A stretch of DNA of 56,517 nucleotides from NCBI GenBank assembly GCA_049724395.1, contig JAUGWO010000047.1, forward strand, positions 1-56,517. The letters run 5' to 3'. Each line of letters begins with the position of its first letter. The first letter of the stretch is position 1. Positions 1-10,440 of the stretch are shown here, piece after piece. Both the position numbers and the translations under genes were made by a program. The notes below the pieces were generated by a model that ran no database searches, was not told the DNA's origin, and saw nothing but the letters and a program-made list of their open reading frames with translations. The stretch is from Spongospora subterranea f. sp. subterranea. Lineage: Eukaryota > Endomyxa: Phytomyxea > Phytomyxea > Plasmodiophorida.

Positions 1-569
1 GCCTCGTAATACCGGCCACGTTGCTGTCGAGCAGAGTGAATGCCGCTGACCGCCGACAGTAACTGTGCAACGATCGCGGGATCGTTCCAGCCACCTTGGG
101 CAACCATTGGCCGTCCGAATATATCCTTGACCAAGGCCCCGTGTCGATTGATGAGGGGTTCCCCTTTGACGCCGGTTTTGCTGTCGATAAGCAGTTGAAT
201 AGACTCGATCGACATTGACGGGACGAACGGCTCTGGGGGATGATCGACCATGATCAGCAGGCTCTGGTAGTCGCCTACCAGCGAAAACATGTACCGTAAC
301 GCCTTGAAAAACGTTTGGTACTTGAGGAGCGAGTTGACTTTCAGCGGCCTGCTGCCGAGTTTCGTCCGTTTCTCAGAAGAAGTGGTCAACTCCAGCTGTC
401 TGATGGCCAATTCGATGCCCTCGTCAGCGGCCACCTTGATATCGTCGGGAATCTGGTACACAGAGGCGTTCTTTCGGATCGCATGTGACGACGCACCCCC
501 CACAGTTAGTACTGACCATTGCGTCTGGCGAAACCGGCACTGTGGTTCTATCGTGGTTCTATCGTGGAT
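1..569 (-). CDS. Partial open frame, unknown protein, runs off left edge
   Basis: Reading the minus strand, a frame is open from about 569 to base 1 (189 codons) after a stop at 570-572. It has no ATG until 290-288, so the start is either internal or supplied by an upstream exon; GATAG sites near 545-560 could be splice acceptors. The product has an amphipathic first half (segment IPDDIKVAADEGIELAIRQ) and a conserved-looking second part with GRPMVAQGGWNDPAIVAQ followed by LSAVSGIH. A G-W-N-x-P then x-SA(V/I)-x-x-(I/L)H pattern reminds me of proteins encoded by large mobile elements in oomycetes and chytrids, but I cannot name the family. It lies divergent to the OTU gene at 801 and might belong to the same element. 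Confidence 0.45.
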   Translation of the reverse strand, partial: MHDRTTIEPQCRFRQTQWSVLTVGGASSHAIRKNASVYQIPDDIKVAADEGIELAIRQLELTTSSEKRTKLGSRPLKVNSLLKYQTFFKALRYMFSLVGDYQSLLIMVDHPPEPFVPSMSIESIQLLIDSKTGVKGEPLINRHGALVKDIFGRPMVAQGGWNDPAIVAQLLSAVSGIHSARQQRGRYYE

Positions 570-800
570 TCACTCGTGGTTTCGGAGTTTCTGCGGGCTT
601 TATATATACCGTAGAACACAGAATATTGCGTCACACAGAATATTCCGTTTTTGACCCCGGATCACAGATATACTCGGTTTTTTAATCAATTTAAACACAA
701 AATTTGCCGATTTTAGAAGAAATTCAGCACACAATAACTCGTCTGTACCCAAGCACAGCTTCGCGGACATTTCGCAACCCTACGGACTCCGTGTCGGCAT
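570..800 (+). promoter_or_regulatory. Intergenic spacer with TATA-like box between divergent frames
   Basis: This spacer separates the minus-strand open frame from the OTU gene. It contains a TTTATATATA stretch at 599-608 and two copies of CACAGAATATT (617-627 and 634-644). Related CACAGAAT words recur near 3580 and 3650, past the end of the transposase. A promoter role is inference only; the shared words could instead be subterminal repeats of one element. Confidence 0.25.
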
Positions 801-1391
801 ATGTCGGAATTTGAACAATTCAGAACCAATGGGTTTACCCATGGTGGAGCGGTATTCCGTGTTCCAGGTGATTCCAGCAGCGTGCAGAACAATTGCTTGT
901 TCGATTCAGTTCTTGCCTCCGGTCTGATGCCAGAGTGCAGCCCTTCTGAATTCCGAGCAATTGTGATAAAACGCCATTTAGCAGGTCAGCCAGGTCGCGA
1001 GACTGCCAACAAACTCTATTCGCTGTTCGCTCTTGGAACAGAAACAATCGACGATTATCTAAAAACGATGCTTAATACTCCAAAAATGGGGTCAGATTTC
1101 GAAATGGTGCTCATTGCGGTTCAGTTCGGCATCAATGTCGTGTCTTTTTCGAACGCATTGAGTCGTATTCACGTTTTTGATACGGTCGATTTCATTCTAA
1201 ACAAGACCGCTGGGTGTCAAAGTTTGATTCAGCATTTGCCTCCGAACCCCGAGACTGCTTTTGTATACCACCACCAATACCGACGACCTTTGACACCTCG
1301 GCCAAACGCGTCCCTCAACCATTTTCCCGTTAATGTTGACTGTATCGTTTTTTTCATCATCTCAAACTCGTTCTTACGTCAATATTGTTGA
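801..1391 (+). CDS. OTU-like cysteine protease domain protein (element-borne)
   Basis: The 196-aa product starts at ATG 801. The segment NNCLFDS at residues 30-36 matches the OTU nucleophile motif (usual form DGNCLF), with C32 as the likely catalytic cysteine. A middle segment (SDFEMVLIAVQFGINVVSF) matches the OTU pattern of an acidic W/F-x-E-hydrophobic helix followed by a buried strand, and YHHQY near residue 165 is a good candidate for the catalytic histidine. The aspartate normally three residues before the cysteine is not obvious. OTU domains remove ubiquitin-like modifiers; in transposons they may protect or process the transposase, which is inference. The frame ends past a run of seven T at about 1350, where the next frame takes over. 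Confidence 0.65.
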   Translation: MSEFEQFRTNGFTHGGAVFRVPGDSSSVQNNCLFDSVLASGLMPECSPSEFRAIVIKRHLAGQPGRETANKLYSLFALGTETIDDYLKTMLNTPKMGSDFEMVLIAVQFGINVVSFSNALSRIHVFDTVDFILNKTAGCQSLIQHLPPNPETAFVYHHQYRRPLTPRPNASLNHFPVNVDCIVFFIISNSFLRQYC

Positions 1392-1881
1392 CACGACGTT
1401 GGATGAGCGCGAGCAAACACGCAAGAGATCTTTTCCCCAGCAAATTTCCAACCAACCGACGAAAAAGGTCACAGTCGAACCAGTTGCGTCCAGTACTAAA
1501 ACACTTGTTCAAACAAAGTTCGCCTGGAATATTAAACCGTTCCAAAAAACGCGTCAACAGTCTAACAAGCCACAAACTCGTGACACAAAACCGAGGCAAT
1601 TTGCGGAGGCGAACGTCCAGTCGATGCGTGAATGGTGTTGCGACCATACCGCAAATCCGCAGGAGAAGCAACGATTGAATCAGATGATCGATGTCGGAAA
1701 AGTACGAGATTCTCATAGACTAAGTGTACTAGAAGCGCTTGGTATTTTTGAAGACTCTGTTGAACTGCACACTGTCATTAGTATTGTCGAAGGAATTGTG
1801 TTAAAATGCGAGTCGAATGCTGGAATCGGCGATATTCTGATACGTCTGAACTGTGTCGGCAGTCTGCAATCATCGTTGTGA
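1333..1881 (+). CDS. Basic linker region between OTU and transposase
   Basis: This frame is offset by one base from the OTU frame and overlaps it at 1333-1391. The translation is rich in K, R, Q and T (for example TTLDEREQTRKRSFPQQ) with no domain I recognise, then becomes more structured near the end (RDSHRLSVLEALGIFEDSVE). It probably links the protease and transposase parts of one polyprotein, with the frame changes arising by indels. One change can be placed near the T7 run at 1347-1353, a natural slippage point. It could also be an independent short protein. Confidence 0.35.
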   Translation: MLTVSFFSSSQTRSYVNIVDTTLDEREQTRKRSFPQQISNQPTKKVTVEPVASSTKTLVQTKFAWNIKPFQKTRQQSNKPQTRDTKPRQFAEANVQSMREWCCDHTANPQEKQRLNQMIDVGKVRDSHRLSVLEALGIFEDSVELHTVISIVEGIVLKCESNAGIGDILIRLNCVGSLQSSL

Positions 1882-3437
1882 AGCGGAGATCGCGAGAATG
1901 GAAGTGGGAGCACCGGGCTATGTCGGTCTTCTTCTATCATCATCCTGAACTTGGCAACGCAAACTTGTCGGTGTCTGCGCGGGCGCTCGGCCTGAACCCC
2001 AGCACACTTAAGAATTGGATCTACTCAAAGGCGCTTTCGCTCAAGTGGGTGCCATTCTTCTCTTCGTTGCAGGCCCCGGCCGTTGTGCGATCAGTGGTTC
2101 TCAAACACTTCTTTAAGTTTTATACTGACGTTACCGATGTCATTCCAAAATCTGTGCTGTCGGGAATAGAGGGATTGTCAAGAGCCCCATTGTCACAGTT
2201 GAAGTTTGGTTTCAACGGTGAAACCATACAAAAGATGGTTGCGGACGCCCGGAGCGGCGAAGTCAAGTTCATGCGCCGCGATGCCTCTCGAGTAGGGGTC
2301 AATGGAAAACTCGGGCGCATGCCCAAGTTTCCAATGGAAGAGCAGTTCGTCGACACATTCATTAGGGAGCGATGGAACAACGGCAATCCCTGTACTTTTG
2401 AACACGTTTTTAATGCTGTTCGGGCGCATTTTATCGGCTCGCTAGTATCGCCGGAGTTCAAGAAAGTAATCGCCAAGTCCAATAACCTCCGTATGTTTAT
2501 AACGCGCGCATTGATTCGATATCGGTGGTCGAATCGCAAAATGACGATATCGCAAACTATGCCGGTTGACTGGAAAACGCGTGCGGAGATTGACGCAGAG
2601 CGAATTTGCAAACTCTTCCGAAGAAAAAAAGTTCAAGTCGAGATAGCTGCAGACGAGACGTTCCTGCAGTTTCATGCGTCAAAAGATCGCTGCATCGCAC
2701 CTGTTGGTGTCAAGCGCACAGGAACGGTCAATCCTTTTGAGAAAGAGAAGTCGACTTTACTGTTGTTGTCGCTGCGGAGCGGCGATCTTCCCAATTGCTG
2801 CCTCATTTCGGGATCATGACTGGCAAATTTGGATGGAGATTTATTTCATGAGTGGAAAAAGTACAAGCAGTCGGTGCTTACTTTTAACAGCACCCACTGG
2901 ATGACCCAGTTAACCGCCGTGATGTTTCTTACGTTCATTGTGGAGTTTTTTCCAGGAAAGACGATCGGGATTGTGTGGGATCGATCTCACACCCATTTCG
3001 GCGATGTTGTTGGTTTTGCAGTACAATATGGAGCACCCTTCTGCGCAACTGACCATCGCCTTCATCGAGGCGGGTATGACGTCCGTCATGCAAGTTTGCG
3101 ACGTCTGTATTGATAAGCCACTCAAGCAGTATATCGAAGCAACGCTTATGGCGAATATCGCGATCAGCGTCTTGCAGGCGAGATAGGGCCGAAATTGCAG
3201 CCCGGCGAAAAATTCAAAGTTCCACGAGAAATCGTGTGGGGCTTTGTTGAACATGCCTTTCAACAGGTTAATCAATCCAATGACACTTCTCGTTGGATTG
3301 CTGATGGGTTCCGCAAATGTGGACAAGATCATTTCTGGTTGGATCGAAGCGCATTCAAAAATCATCTAGATTCATTAAGCGAAAATTCCATCTATGCCAA
3401 GATGGAAGCTGCCGCCAAGACGATGAACCTTCAATAG
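1806..3437 (+). pseudogene. Pogo-like DDE transposase with CENP-B-type DNA-binding part
   Basis: The first part has a helix-turn-helix-like stretch (NLSVSARALGLNPSTLKNW) and then a CENP-B-type region beginning GRMPKFPMEEQFVDTFI. The DDE core follows: AADETFLQFHA carries the first Asp (about 2650), IVWDRSHTHF the second (about 2975), and QVCDVCIDKPLKQ the third (about 3100). The C-terminal part around 3240-3437 (HAFQQVNQ, ADGFRKCGQD) matches the usual pogo tail with a conserved Trp and CG pair. The coding frame changes around 2740-2830 and again near 3030-3190, so it is not translatable as one protein. The family pastes DNA into TA sites. Confidence 0.7.
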
Positions 3438-3547
3438 GCAAGATGACCTGCTAAATGCTACTTCCTTCACTGAACTCCTCCCCCGATTTGCACCCTTAAC
3501 TAAAAGATACACTGTACAATTTCGATTTTTCCTACTTGTCAATCCCT

Positions 3548-3660
3548 CCCCCAGAATGAATGAGAAAAAATCGACAAAACACAGAATTCACAACTTTTTT
3601 AACCCCCCCTCCCCCCTTCCCAGAATGAATGAGATAAAACACAAAACACAGAATGCACGG
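3548..3660 (+). repeat. Two direct copies of a roughly 45-bp sequence
   Basis: CCCAGAATGAATGAGA followed by AAACACAGAAT occurs at about 3549-3590 and again at about 3619-3655, separated by a C-rich run (AACCCCCCCTCCCCCCTTCC). They lie just beyond the transposase stop and may be the right subterminal repeats of the OTU-pogo element. The inverted partner was not found on the left. Confidence 0.45.
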
Positions 3661-4046
3661 TTTTTTCGATAGTAACACACAACCGCGTTTTGATTGGGGA
3701 TATAGATGCTGAGCGACATCGCGTCTGCGGCTGCGACCGATCTCAACCCAGACTCCTATTCCGGCATCGGAAAGATTCCATGTGGGTCTACATGAAAACG
3801 GAGACAAGGATCGAACGTGTCGAGGCATTGGCCTTGGTGTGTCGCCTTTCGCTGGACCTTTACGACTGGTTACCAATGGCAGAATTTGGCAGGTCTATCG
3901 CGTCGATCTCGTGAATAATAGCTCGTAGTTTTTAGTTGATCTGGGTCCAGCACAAGAAAATTATATATATTTTAATCACGTGTTGATAGAGAGACGTCTG
4001 TCGCAATACACATCCGCGACCTATGCAGCCCTGAGCAACACTAAAG
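3661..4046. other. Unassigned stretch
   Basis: I see no convincing gene here. A 74-codon plus-strand open frame (3690-3914) ends with DLYDWLPMAEFG, which recalls the LPMAEFAYN segment of gypsy integrases, but the neighbouring residues do not support it. The rest is AT-rich sequence including ATTATATATATTTTAAT near 3960. Confidence 0.2.
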
Positions 4047-4501
4047 TGGGCCTGGGCGTTCATTGATGGAATCGTCAATACATCTGCAGGCCCAGTCCTA
4101 GATGTTCTGGCCAAATTCTACACAAAATCTGCAACGTTAGTCTACAATGGGCATCCTGGCAAAAAAAAAATGGAACTACCAAAGAATAACAACTCCTGAT
4201 GGCCAGTTTGGCAGTACTTTTAACCCAATTGAAGGCAGGCGTCACGATATTACAATTCTGTCCATGAGGGGATTAATGGACATGCCTAAGGTTCTTGCAT
4301 TTGGTGAGTACGACCATTTTCCGCAAGACATTATCATCTCAAACAAACCACTGCTTCATGACGCATCCTAATTCAGTAAATCACACGGCAATGCATTATG
4401 ACGGCTGGAAGGTGGCCAAACGCCAACTAAATTATGCTAAACGGTGGCGATTGGCATTGGTAATGGCTTATCTTGTAAATAAATACACAGATGACTATTA
4501 A
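4047..4501 (+). pseudogene. PIF/Harbinger-like (DDE_4) transposase fragment
   Basis: Plus-strand translation gives AWAFIDGIV, then VYNGHPGKKK, TPDGQF and NPIEGRRHDITIL. These are the successive hallmarks of Harbinger-type nucleases (FIDGT, YNGHK, TPDG, GPxEGRRHD). The frame changes inside a run of nine A near 4162-4170, a simple slippage site. Only about 150 codons of the usual 350 to 400 are present, and the third acidic residue region is missing, so this is a dead fragment. An additional downstream frame (to 4501) carries no further motif. Confidence 0.6.
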
Positions 4502-4560
4502 TGACGTAAATATCACACATGGAATGATCTATAAAAATGGCGTCGTTCCTTTACCAATAA

Positions 4561-4823
4561 GCAACACCCCGATAAGGATACGACGGAATGATCACAAAGC
4601 TGATCTATGAATTTCATTCGACACCGAACGTTAAAATATCCATGATTTGAAAATCAATGGTAGATGGTGTACAAATCAGGAGATTTAGCAACACCCCGAT
4701 AAGGACACGATGGAATGATCACAATCTGGGGCAAAACTGATCTATGAACTTCATCCGACACCGAACGTTGTAATATCCATCACGAACATCAATGGTAGAT
4801 GGTGTACAAATCAGGAGGTTTAG
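4561..4823 (+). repeat. Tandem direct duplication, period 127 bp
   Basis: Two head-to-tail copies start with GCAACACCCCGATAAGGA at 4561 and 4688 and end with AAATCAGGAG(A/G)TTTAG at about 4687 and 4823. They differ by several substitutions and a short insertion. No open frame is preserved between them, so this looks like non-coding satellite-like or element-end sequence. Confidence 0.75.
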
Positions 4824-5509
4824 ACCGATCAGGAGTGCTGTGTTTACTGTATGTTTGATTTTTTCGGGGGATTGGTGGAACCGCTGCCGAACAAACAATA
4901 GTTGGTTATCATGATCAAGATAACACTTGCAAGTGTCCCATCTAACCCGACAGTCTATCGTGTATCAGATCAAACTGAAATCAGTTTCTTTTTTTTTATC
5001 GAAACGACATTCCGTTTTGACAGCGCTGGTGAGGTCTAGATTATCGTTTGGCGGTTAATTGTATTCGCGTGGGTGAAGGTCGTGGGCATCGTCAGGGGCA
5101 ACCATATCATGAACAGCATCCAAAGCCAGAGGAAACAACCAATGATAAACTCTGTGGCAGTGGAGGCGACGACTCGAACCTGGAGCGCCACCACCAACCA
5201 CCAATTTGCACGACTATTCGTCCACTGAATATATCGCTCAAGCAAAATGCCGAATCCAGCAGCACAACAATGCGTCGTGATTCCAATTTCTTTCAAGTTA
5301 CCACGTCCCCATCGACGCCGTTTTTGAGGTCCAAACGTTCGAGGTCAAGAGCTTTTCATGCTGAGGAGCTCGAGACATGTACTGCTACTCTTGAGGAACC
5401 GTCAACTTCATCTACCACAGGCATGACCCGAAACATACAACAGATGCTTTCAAGAAATTCGGTATAAAAGCAACCTGCGAATTCGATGCAGTTTGATTTA
5501 TGATTGTCT
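4824..5509. other. Unassigned; one doubtful 139-codon open frame
   Basis: A plus-strand open frame at 5048-5467 would encode a low-complexity, Ser/Thr/Glu-rich protein (EELETCTATLEEPSTSST) without hydrophobic core or recognisable domain. The opposite strand is also partly open. Nothing upstream looks like a promoter. I list it as a candidate only, with no function. Confidence 0.2.
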
Positions 5510-5600
5510 AACCATTGGAGTGACAATCTGAATCAAGCGTTGCACTATATGAGAAAGAGACCGGGAAAGGATGCAATCTTAGAAAGCCTCTTATTTTATC
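5510..5600 (+). repeat. Copy 1 of a dispersed ~95-bp repeat (possible LTR piece)
   Basis: The segment AACCATTGGAGTGACAAT to the TA at 5601 matches 12106-12202 closely (shared words include AGAGACCGGGAAAG and ATGCAATCTTAGAA). On the minus strand the second copy reads CAATAAAAGGC, a polyadenylation-signal-like word. Together with its place just 3-prime of the copia fossil at 12205, this suggests a piece of an LTR or 3-prime end. Here it directly abuts the mariner. Confidence 0.5.
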
Positions 5601-5602
5601 TA

Positions 5603-7392
5603 CTACCTCCGTTCGGAAATAGTTGGCCGGTACGCACTGTTTGTTTGTTCCAAAATAGCTGACCGGTTGCACTTTCACCCTTTGAAATCAACAGGATTTG
5701 AGTAGATTTGAGCAAAGTTATTTCACATTTGCAGTTTATTCAATAGCTGAGCCATCTCATCATCCACGATGATCATCTTCGCATTCGCGACCGATTCCAC
5801 GGAACAAGGAAGTGCAATTGGGAGCTGTCCTGCCCTTTGTAACTTCTCTTTCCCTATGTGCTGGATTTTGAATCTGTTGCCGCCATCATCGTCCACGCAG
5901 GACTGCAGCACTGTATGTAGTGTCAAAAAATTCGAATTGATTTTGTCAGGGTCCAGTTCGTCAAACGACTTCAACATTGACGTGATCAACTCATCCAAAT
6001 TCGCAGTTGATTTTTTGTTGCTGCAGTGACTGGATTGCACTAAAAAACCCAAGATCCAAAATGTTGATATCCGGACTATTGGGGGGTTGACAGAACAAAT
6101 TTATCTTGTATCCACCCTCTTTGGCTGCTGCAAGAAAAGGATCATGATGTGGCCGAATATGGGGTCTTGCATTATCTTGTTGGATTATTATTGGTATGTC
6201 ATTTCAAAACTTGGATTTGATTGCGGGCAAAACCTTGCTTATCAGCATCTCCGCGTAAACCTCCTGGTCAACGGTTACCACCGAAGTGACAGGTGCTCCC
6301 TTCACCCTGTTTTTACTGGACCGTTTTGCAGGTTCCGAAGTTACGAACGGCCACATTCCGATTTTGCCGTTAAAAAATGCCTTTGAAGTTCTCGTCAAAA
6401 CGTGGTCTCGCTATTGCGGCAAGAAACATTCTCTTCCGATAACCTTTTTGCACTTACATGCTCGATAAGGCTCTTCTTCGTCGTTTGTTAGGTTAAATGT
6501 GTTATTTACTTGTGTGAGATTAAACCACTTTTCGTCAATGTGCACATTGTCAAACATCGGTTTGAATTTCGGCGAGATCGGCATAGAATCCTGGTCCATC
6601 ATTGATAAACTAAACTTGAGGCGAAAAATTTTGTTGCTTTCCGTAAGTACTGGCTTGACAGAGTTTGAATGGCGACGAATGCTGTCATTTTTTAGATTGA
6701 GATGTAAAGTTGTAGTAAAAATGCCTGTAGCCGCTAATAGACTTCGCGAAGTCCCTCTTGACTTCAAAGGAACTGCACTTACAGTTGAAGAGATGTCGGC
6801 ATACTTGCTTTTACGCCAGCATCGTTTTTTTAAAGAATTAACATCCGCTGTAATCGCTCCAGAGATTGATGAAGATGTTGCACGCTTCCAAATACGGCTT
6901 GCTGTCTTCCAATACACGCCATTCTTGTCCAACTTTGGTGAAAGCACCTTTCTTTGGTCTTCCGTTGTCATCCAGCATCGTCAGGAGCCGTTCATAATTC
7001 CTCTGCGTTGGTCGGCACCAAGCTCTTTCGACTTGACCATTTCGCGTCAATGGCTGCTGCTCTTGGTTTGTAAAGATTACCGAATCGAATGTTAGGAATT
7101 TGCACGAAACACATGACTTCATGAGGACCGTGTCGTGCACCAAAGGGATCGTGTAAAGCAGAGCAATGACGGGTCGTATTCGTAGGGCGTCGCTCATTTC
7201 TATTGAACGTGGGTTTTGAACGAATTATCAGGAGACCTACATATGGCGACGAGACATCTCAGACACCATTTACGATGTGCGCTAACTTCTTAACAGTAAT
7301 CGACAGATTTATTCTCTTAAATACTACAACAAAAAAGGAGCTTAATCGGGTAAAAACGAAGCGGACTGGCCAACTGTTTCCGAACGGATCCC
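5603..7392 (-). mobile_element. Mariner element, plant-type DD39D, with TIRs and TA sites
   Basis: The left end CTACCTCCGTTCGG (5603 on) and the reverse complement of the right end (GGGATCCGTTCGG, ending 7392) form terminal inverted repeats that continue as AAATAGTTGGCC versus AAACAGTTGGCC. TA dinucleotides flank both ends (5601-5602 and 7393-7394), as expected for Tc1/mariner. The left end matches the CTCCCTCCGTTC consensus of plant mariner/Stowaway elements. Inside the left end a second, looser copy (TTGTTCCAAAATAGCTGACC) lies about 30 bp in. Total length is 1790 bp. The transposase has several frame changes, so the copy is inactive, but its architecture is complete. Confidence 0.8.
5723..7197 (-). 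pseudogene. Mariner transposase (DD39D)
   Basis: Minus-strand pieces in order give an N-terminal region (about 7197-6840), the segment IRRHSNSVKPVLTESNK followed by LKFSL, then VHIDEKWFNLT (first Asp, about 6540), NGKIGMWPFVTSEPAKR, QQDNARPH (second Asp, about 6160) and PPNSPDINILDLGFF (third Asp, about 6055). Exactly 39 residues lie between the second and third Asp, so this is the DD39D subgroup typical of plant mariners. The C-terminal part runs to about 5723. It changes frame several times, for example near 6400 and 6200, so no intact protein is made. Confidence 0.8.
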
Positions 7393-7394
7393 TA

Positions 7395-10300
7395 CGGTCA
7401 GTTATCGCAGGGAAGACCGTGAATTTTGAAAACTTCAGCGAACACAAGTTTGGACAGCTGCAGACTGCGTGATCGTTTCGTGGCAAGGGATGAAATGTGC
7501 CATTTTAGTGCATCGATCGACAACCACCAGAACACTGTCAAAACCCACTGAACGAGGAAAGCTTTACTATGAAATCCATGGAAATTGATGACCATGGTTG
7601 TGCGGAAATTCGTAAGGGGGGCAACAGTCCAGCAGGTTTGCGACGTGGAATCTTCGAGCGAGCGCAAACGTCGTCAGAATGAACAAATAATTTGACCATT
7701 TTCCGCATGCCAGACCATGTGTAAATTCGTGCAACCAAATCAAACGTTTTGTTGATACCAGAATGGCCTGCTAATGGGAAATCATGACATGAGGAAAGAA
7801 TAGCCAAACGACGAGGAATATCAACAACCAATCTTGTTGGCACTTTGAGTCATAGAATTGACAAAGCGTGAACTGGGCAGCACGGGTTGATGTAGAAACG
7901 GCCTCAAAAACAAATCAGGGCGGCGAGATAACGCATCTGGCTTCTGCCAACACGGTGACGGATTACGAAATTGAATTAAGACAAAAATATTGACCATCGG
8001 GCTTGACGACAATTCGTAACAGTTTTGTTTTCATAAACCATTTTAGACTTTTGTGGTCGCTCAAAACAAGCATTGGGGACATAGCGCCATCCAAGAAATG
8101 GCGCCACGTCTGCAAAGATGTCACAACTGACATCAGCTCCTTGCCATAAATTTCGTAATTCAGTTCGGCAGGAGTGAATTTGCGTGAAAACACGCAACAA
8201 GATGTGATCCATTCGGGTGGGTGTGAGATAAAATAGCGCTAAGGGCGTAATCAGATGCATCTGCTTCAACAATAATGTCTAAAGTAGGCGCAAAATGTCG
8301 TAAACAGGCGCCCAAACAAAAGCCGACTTCAGGTCCTGAAATGCAGCATCGGTACTGGAAGTCCACCTGTAAGGGGTATCTTTCTTGGATATTAAAAACA
8401 GACAGTTGGTGATTTGAGAGTAATTGGCGATGAATCCACGGTCGAAGTTGGAAAAATTTTAAGAACGACTGAAGTTCCTTGACTGATATGGGAATCGGCC
8501 ATGACAGGATGGGTGAAATACGCTCTGGGTCCATCAGCAACCCCCGAGATGACAAGCGGAACCTCACAAAATCAATGTCAATAACGGGAAAGTCACATTT
8601 GCTAGGTTTGGCAAAACGGTTGTGCTTGCGAAAATCGTGAGAACCGTTTGAACGTGTTGAACATGTTCATCGATATTTGAGGAGAAAATCAAGATGTCGT
8701 CTAAGTACACAACAACGAAACGATCGATGCAATCGTGCAGAATATCGTTCATGAATCTTTGAAGAAACTCGGGCGCGTTGGCCTGCCCAAAAGACATCAT
8801 AGATACTCAAACAGACCAAATTTTGTCCGAAAGGTTGTTTTCCATTCATCGCCTTCCATGATGCGAACAAGATCGTATGCCCTTTGAAGATCTAACTTAG
8901 AAAACACCCTTCCAGAATTAACACTATACAGAATGGCGCTGATACAGGGAAGAGGGTACAGATTTTTAATAGATTGAGTTGAGTCGCCGATAATCAACAC
9001 AAAAAGCAAGAGATTTGTCCTTTTTTCGACAAACATGACGGGCGAGCTGCAAGACGAAGATGATGGACGAATGAATCCCTTATGCAAATTATCATCAATG
9101 TACTCGCGCAGAGCGGCGGTTTCAAGAATGGACAGCTGATAAATTGGGCCGAACGGAGGCAGAGACCTAGGTTCCAGATCGATCGAGCAATACAAGGGGC
9201 GATGTGGCAGGAGTGAATCTGTTTTCTTGTCGTCGACAACGTCGGAAAATTGGAAACATGCATAAGAATGAATAGAGGCGGATTAGATGGAGGGTACAGA
9301 TGAAGGGATGAGGGCTGTCTCTGAGGTGTCGGCGGTCTGTGTCCCGAGTGAATGCATTACACTCGGAAACCGAAGGGAGCGGGATAACCAATCCACAGTT
9401 GGATTGTACTTCATCAACAACGAATAGCCCAGAAGAATATGGAATGTTAAGTTGTTGACAATGTGCAAAGAAGTGTTGCAGGAAAACCCATCCACTTGCA
9501 GACGGATGGTGTCCAATTCTTTATCAATCACAGCCTTGTGTCGGTTGAAACAAGAGACTGTTATTGACGTGTGAGCAGGTTGGATAGGTATATTGTGTTT
9601 GGCAGCGAATGCGGCGTCCATCAAATTCGTGCGAGCCCAACTTTACAATAACAGATCAATACCACAGTGGATCACAACTCCGCCTTGAGACAAAACGGAA
9701 AACGGAAATGTACAAGCCGACGCGAACCGAGTGTAATTCAAATTGGAAGCGCTGTATTCGTCTTTGCGAGCTATCGCAGGACATTGCTCAATCGGGTGAG
9801 AGCCTCCGCAATACGAACACAGCCCCAGCCGTCGTCGACGACCTTTCTCTTCGTCAGAGAGGGGGCCACGAGGTCGGCTTCGCGACAGTTTCGAATCGGT
9901 AGTGGGAATGGGAAACTGTGGAACGACCGAGAGATGAGGATGAGTAGTGGGTACCCGAAACGATTCCATCTTCGAATGAGAAGACGCTGTTGCAAACATG
10001 ATTTGATCCAACGACTGGAAAGGGTTGCCTGTGCCCTCTGCCAACATCAGCATGCGCTGCAGGTCGAGCGGCAAGTCCAGCCGAAAATGGTAAACCAATG
10101 TCGACAGAGTCCAGTCCACATCCTGAGTTAACAGACGGAAACCAACTGCTGTTGGCGCATTGTCAGGTTACGTAAAGCGTTGGCCGCCTTGTTTGATCGT
10201 TCGGGATCGTCGAAAGCCGCCGCGATCGCGATCCAGAATTGAGGCAGGTCGGCGAGGACGCCACTGGCCGACCCATACATTTGGGCGAGCCAGGCTCCCG

Positions 10301-10440
10301 GTTAGCAGTGAGCATACCAAAGCAACGCGATGCAGATTGGAGGAATAGGTGAGGGTTGAGCGGCCAGGGAATGTTGCACTTGACCCAACCAGTGCCGAAA
10401 CACAGTTCAAAACTTTCCGGAAGTCCAAAACCAAAATCGG
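7395..10440 (-). mobile_element. Ty3/gypsy LTR retrotransposon fossil 1
   Basis: On the minus strand the parts run gag (about 10440-9800, with a CCHC knuckle beginning CSYCGGSHPIEQC near 9800), aspartic protease (9624-9283), reverse transcriptase (9200-8560, including the VVYLDDILIF active-site segment), RNase H (8570-7960) and the start of integrase with its zinc-binding region (7843-7400). It is broken, with numerous breaks, and the integrase is cut off at the mariner boundary near 7394. No LTR pair was identified. It looks moderately old: order and motifs are clear, but frames are scattered. Confidence 0.8.

Larger units (their letters stand above)
801..3437 (+). mobile_element. Composite pogo-like DNA transposon with OTU protease module
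   Basis: Three successive plus-strand frames (801-1391, 1333-1881, 1806-2819) and several later pieces cover an OTU domain, a basic linker and a pogo/Tc5-type DDE transposase in that order. The first and third frames share a phase and the second is offset, so the net frame is kept across the first 2 kb. The words CACAGAAT and AGAATGAATGAGA flank the coding region on the right, and CACAGAATATT occurs on the left, but I could not define inverted ends or a target duplication. The element is inactive by inspection because the DDE half changes frame several times. Confidence 0.6.

Noticed and set aside
3690-3914. Gypsy integrase fragment on the plus strand
   Set aside because: Only LPMAEFG matches; the surrounding residues do not follow the integrase pattern.
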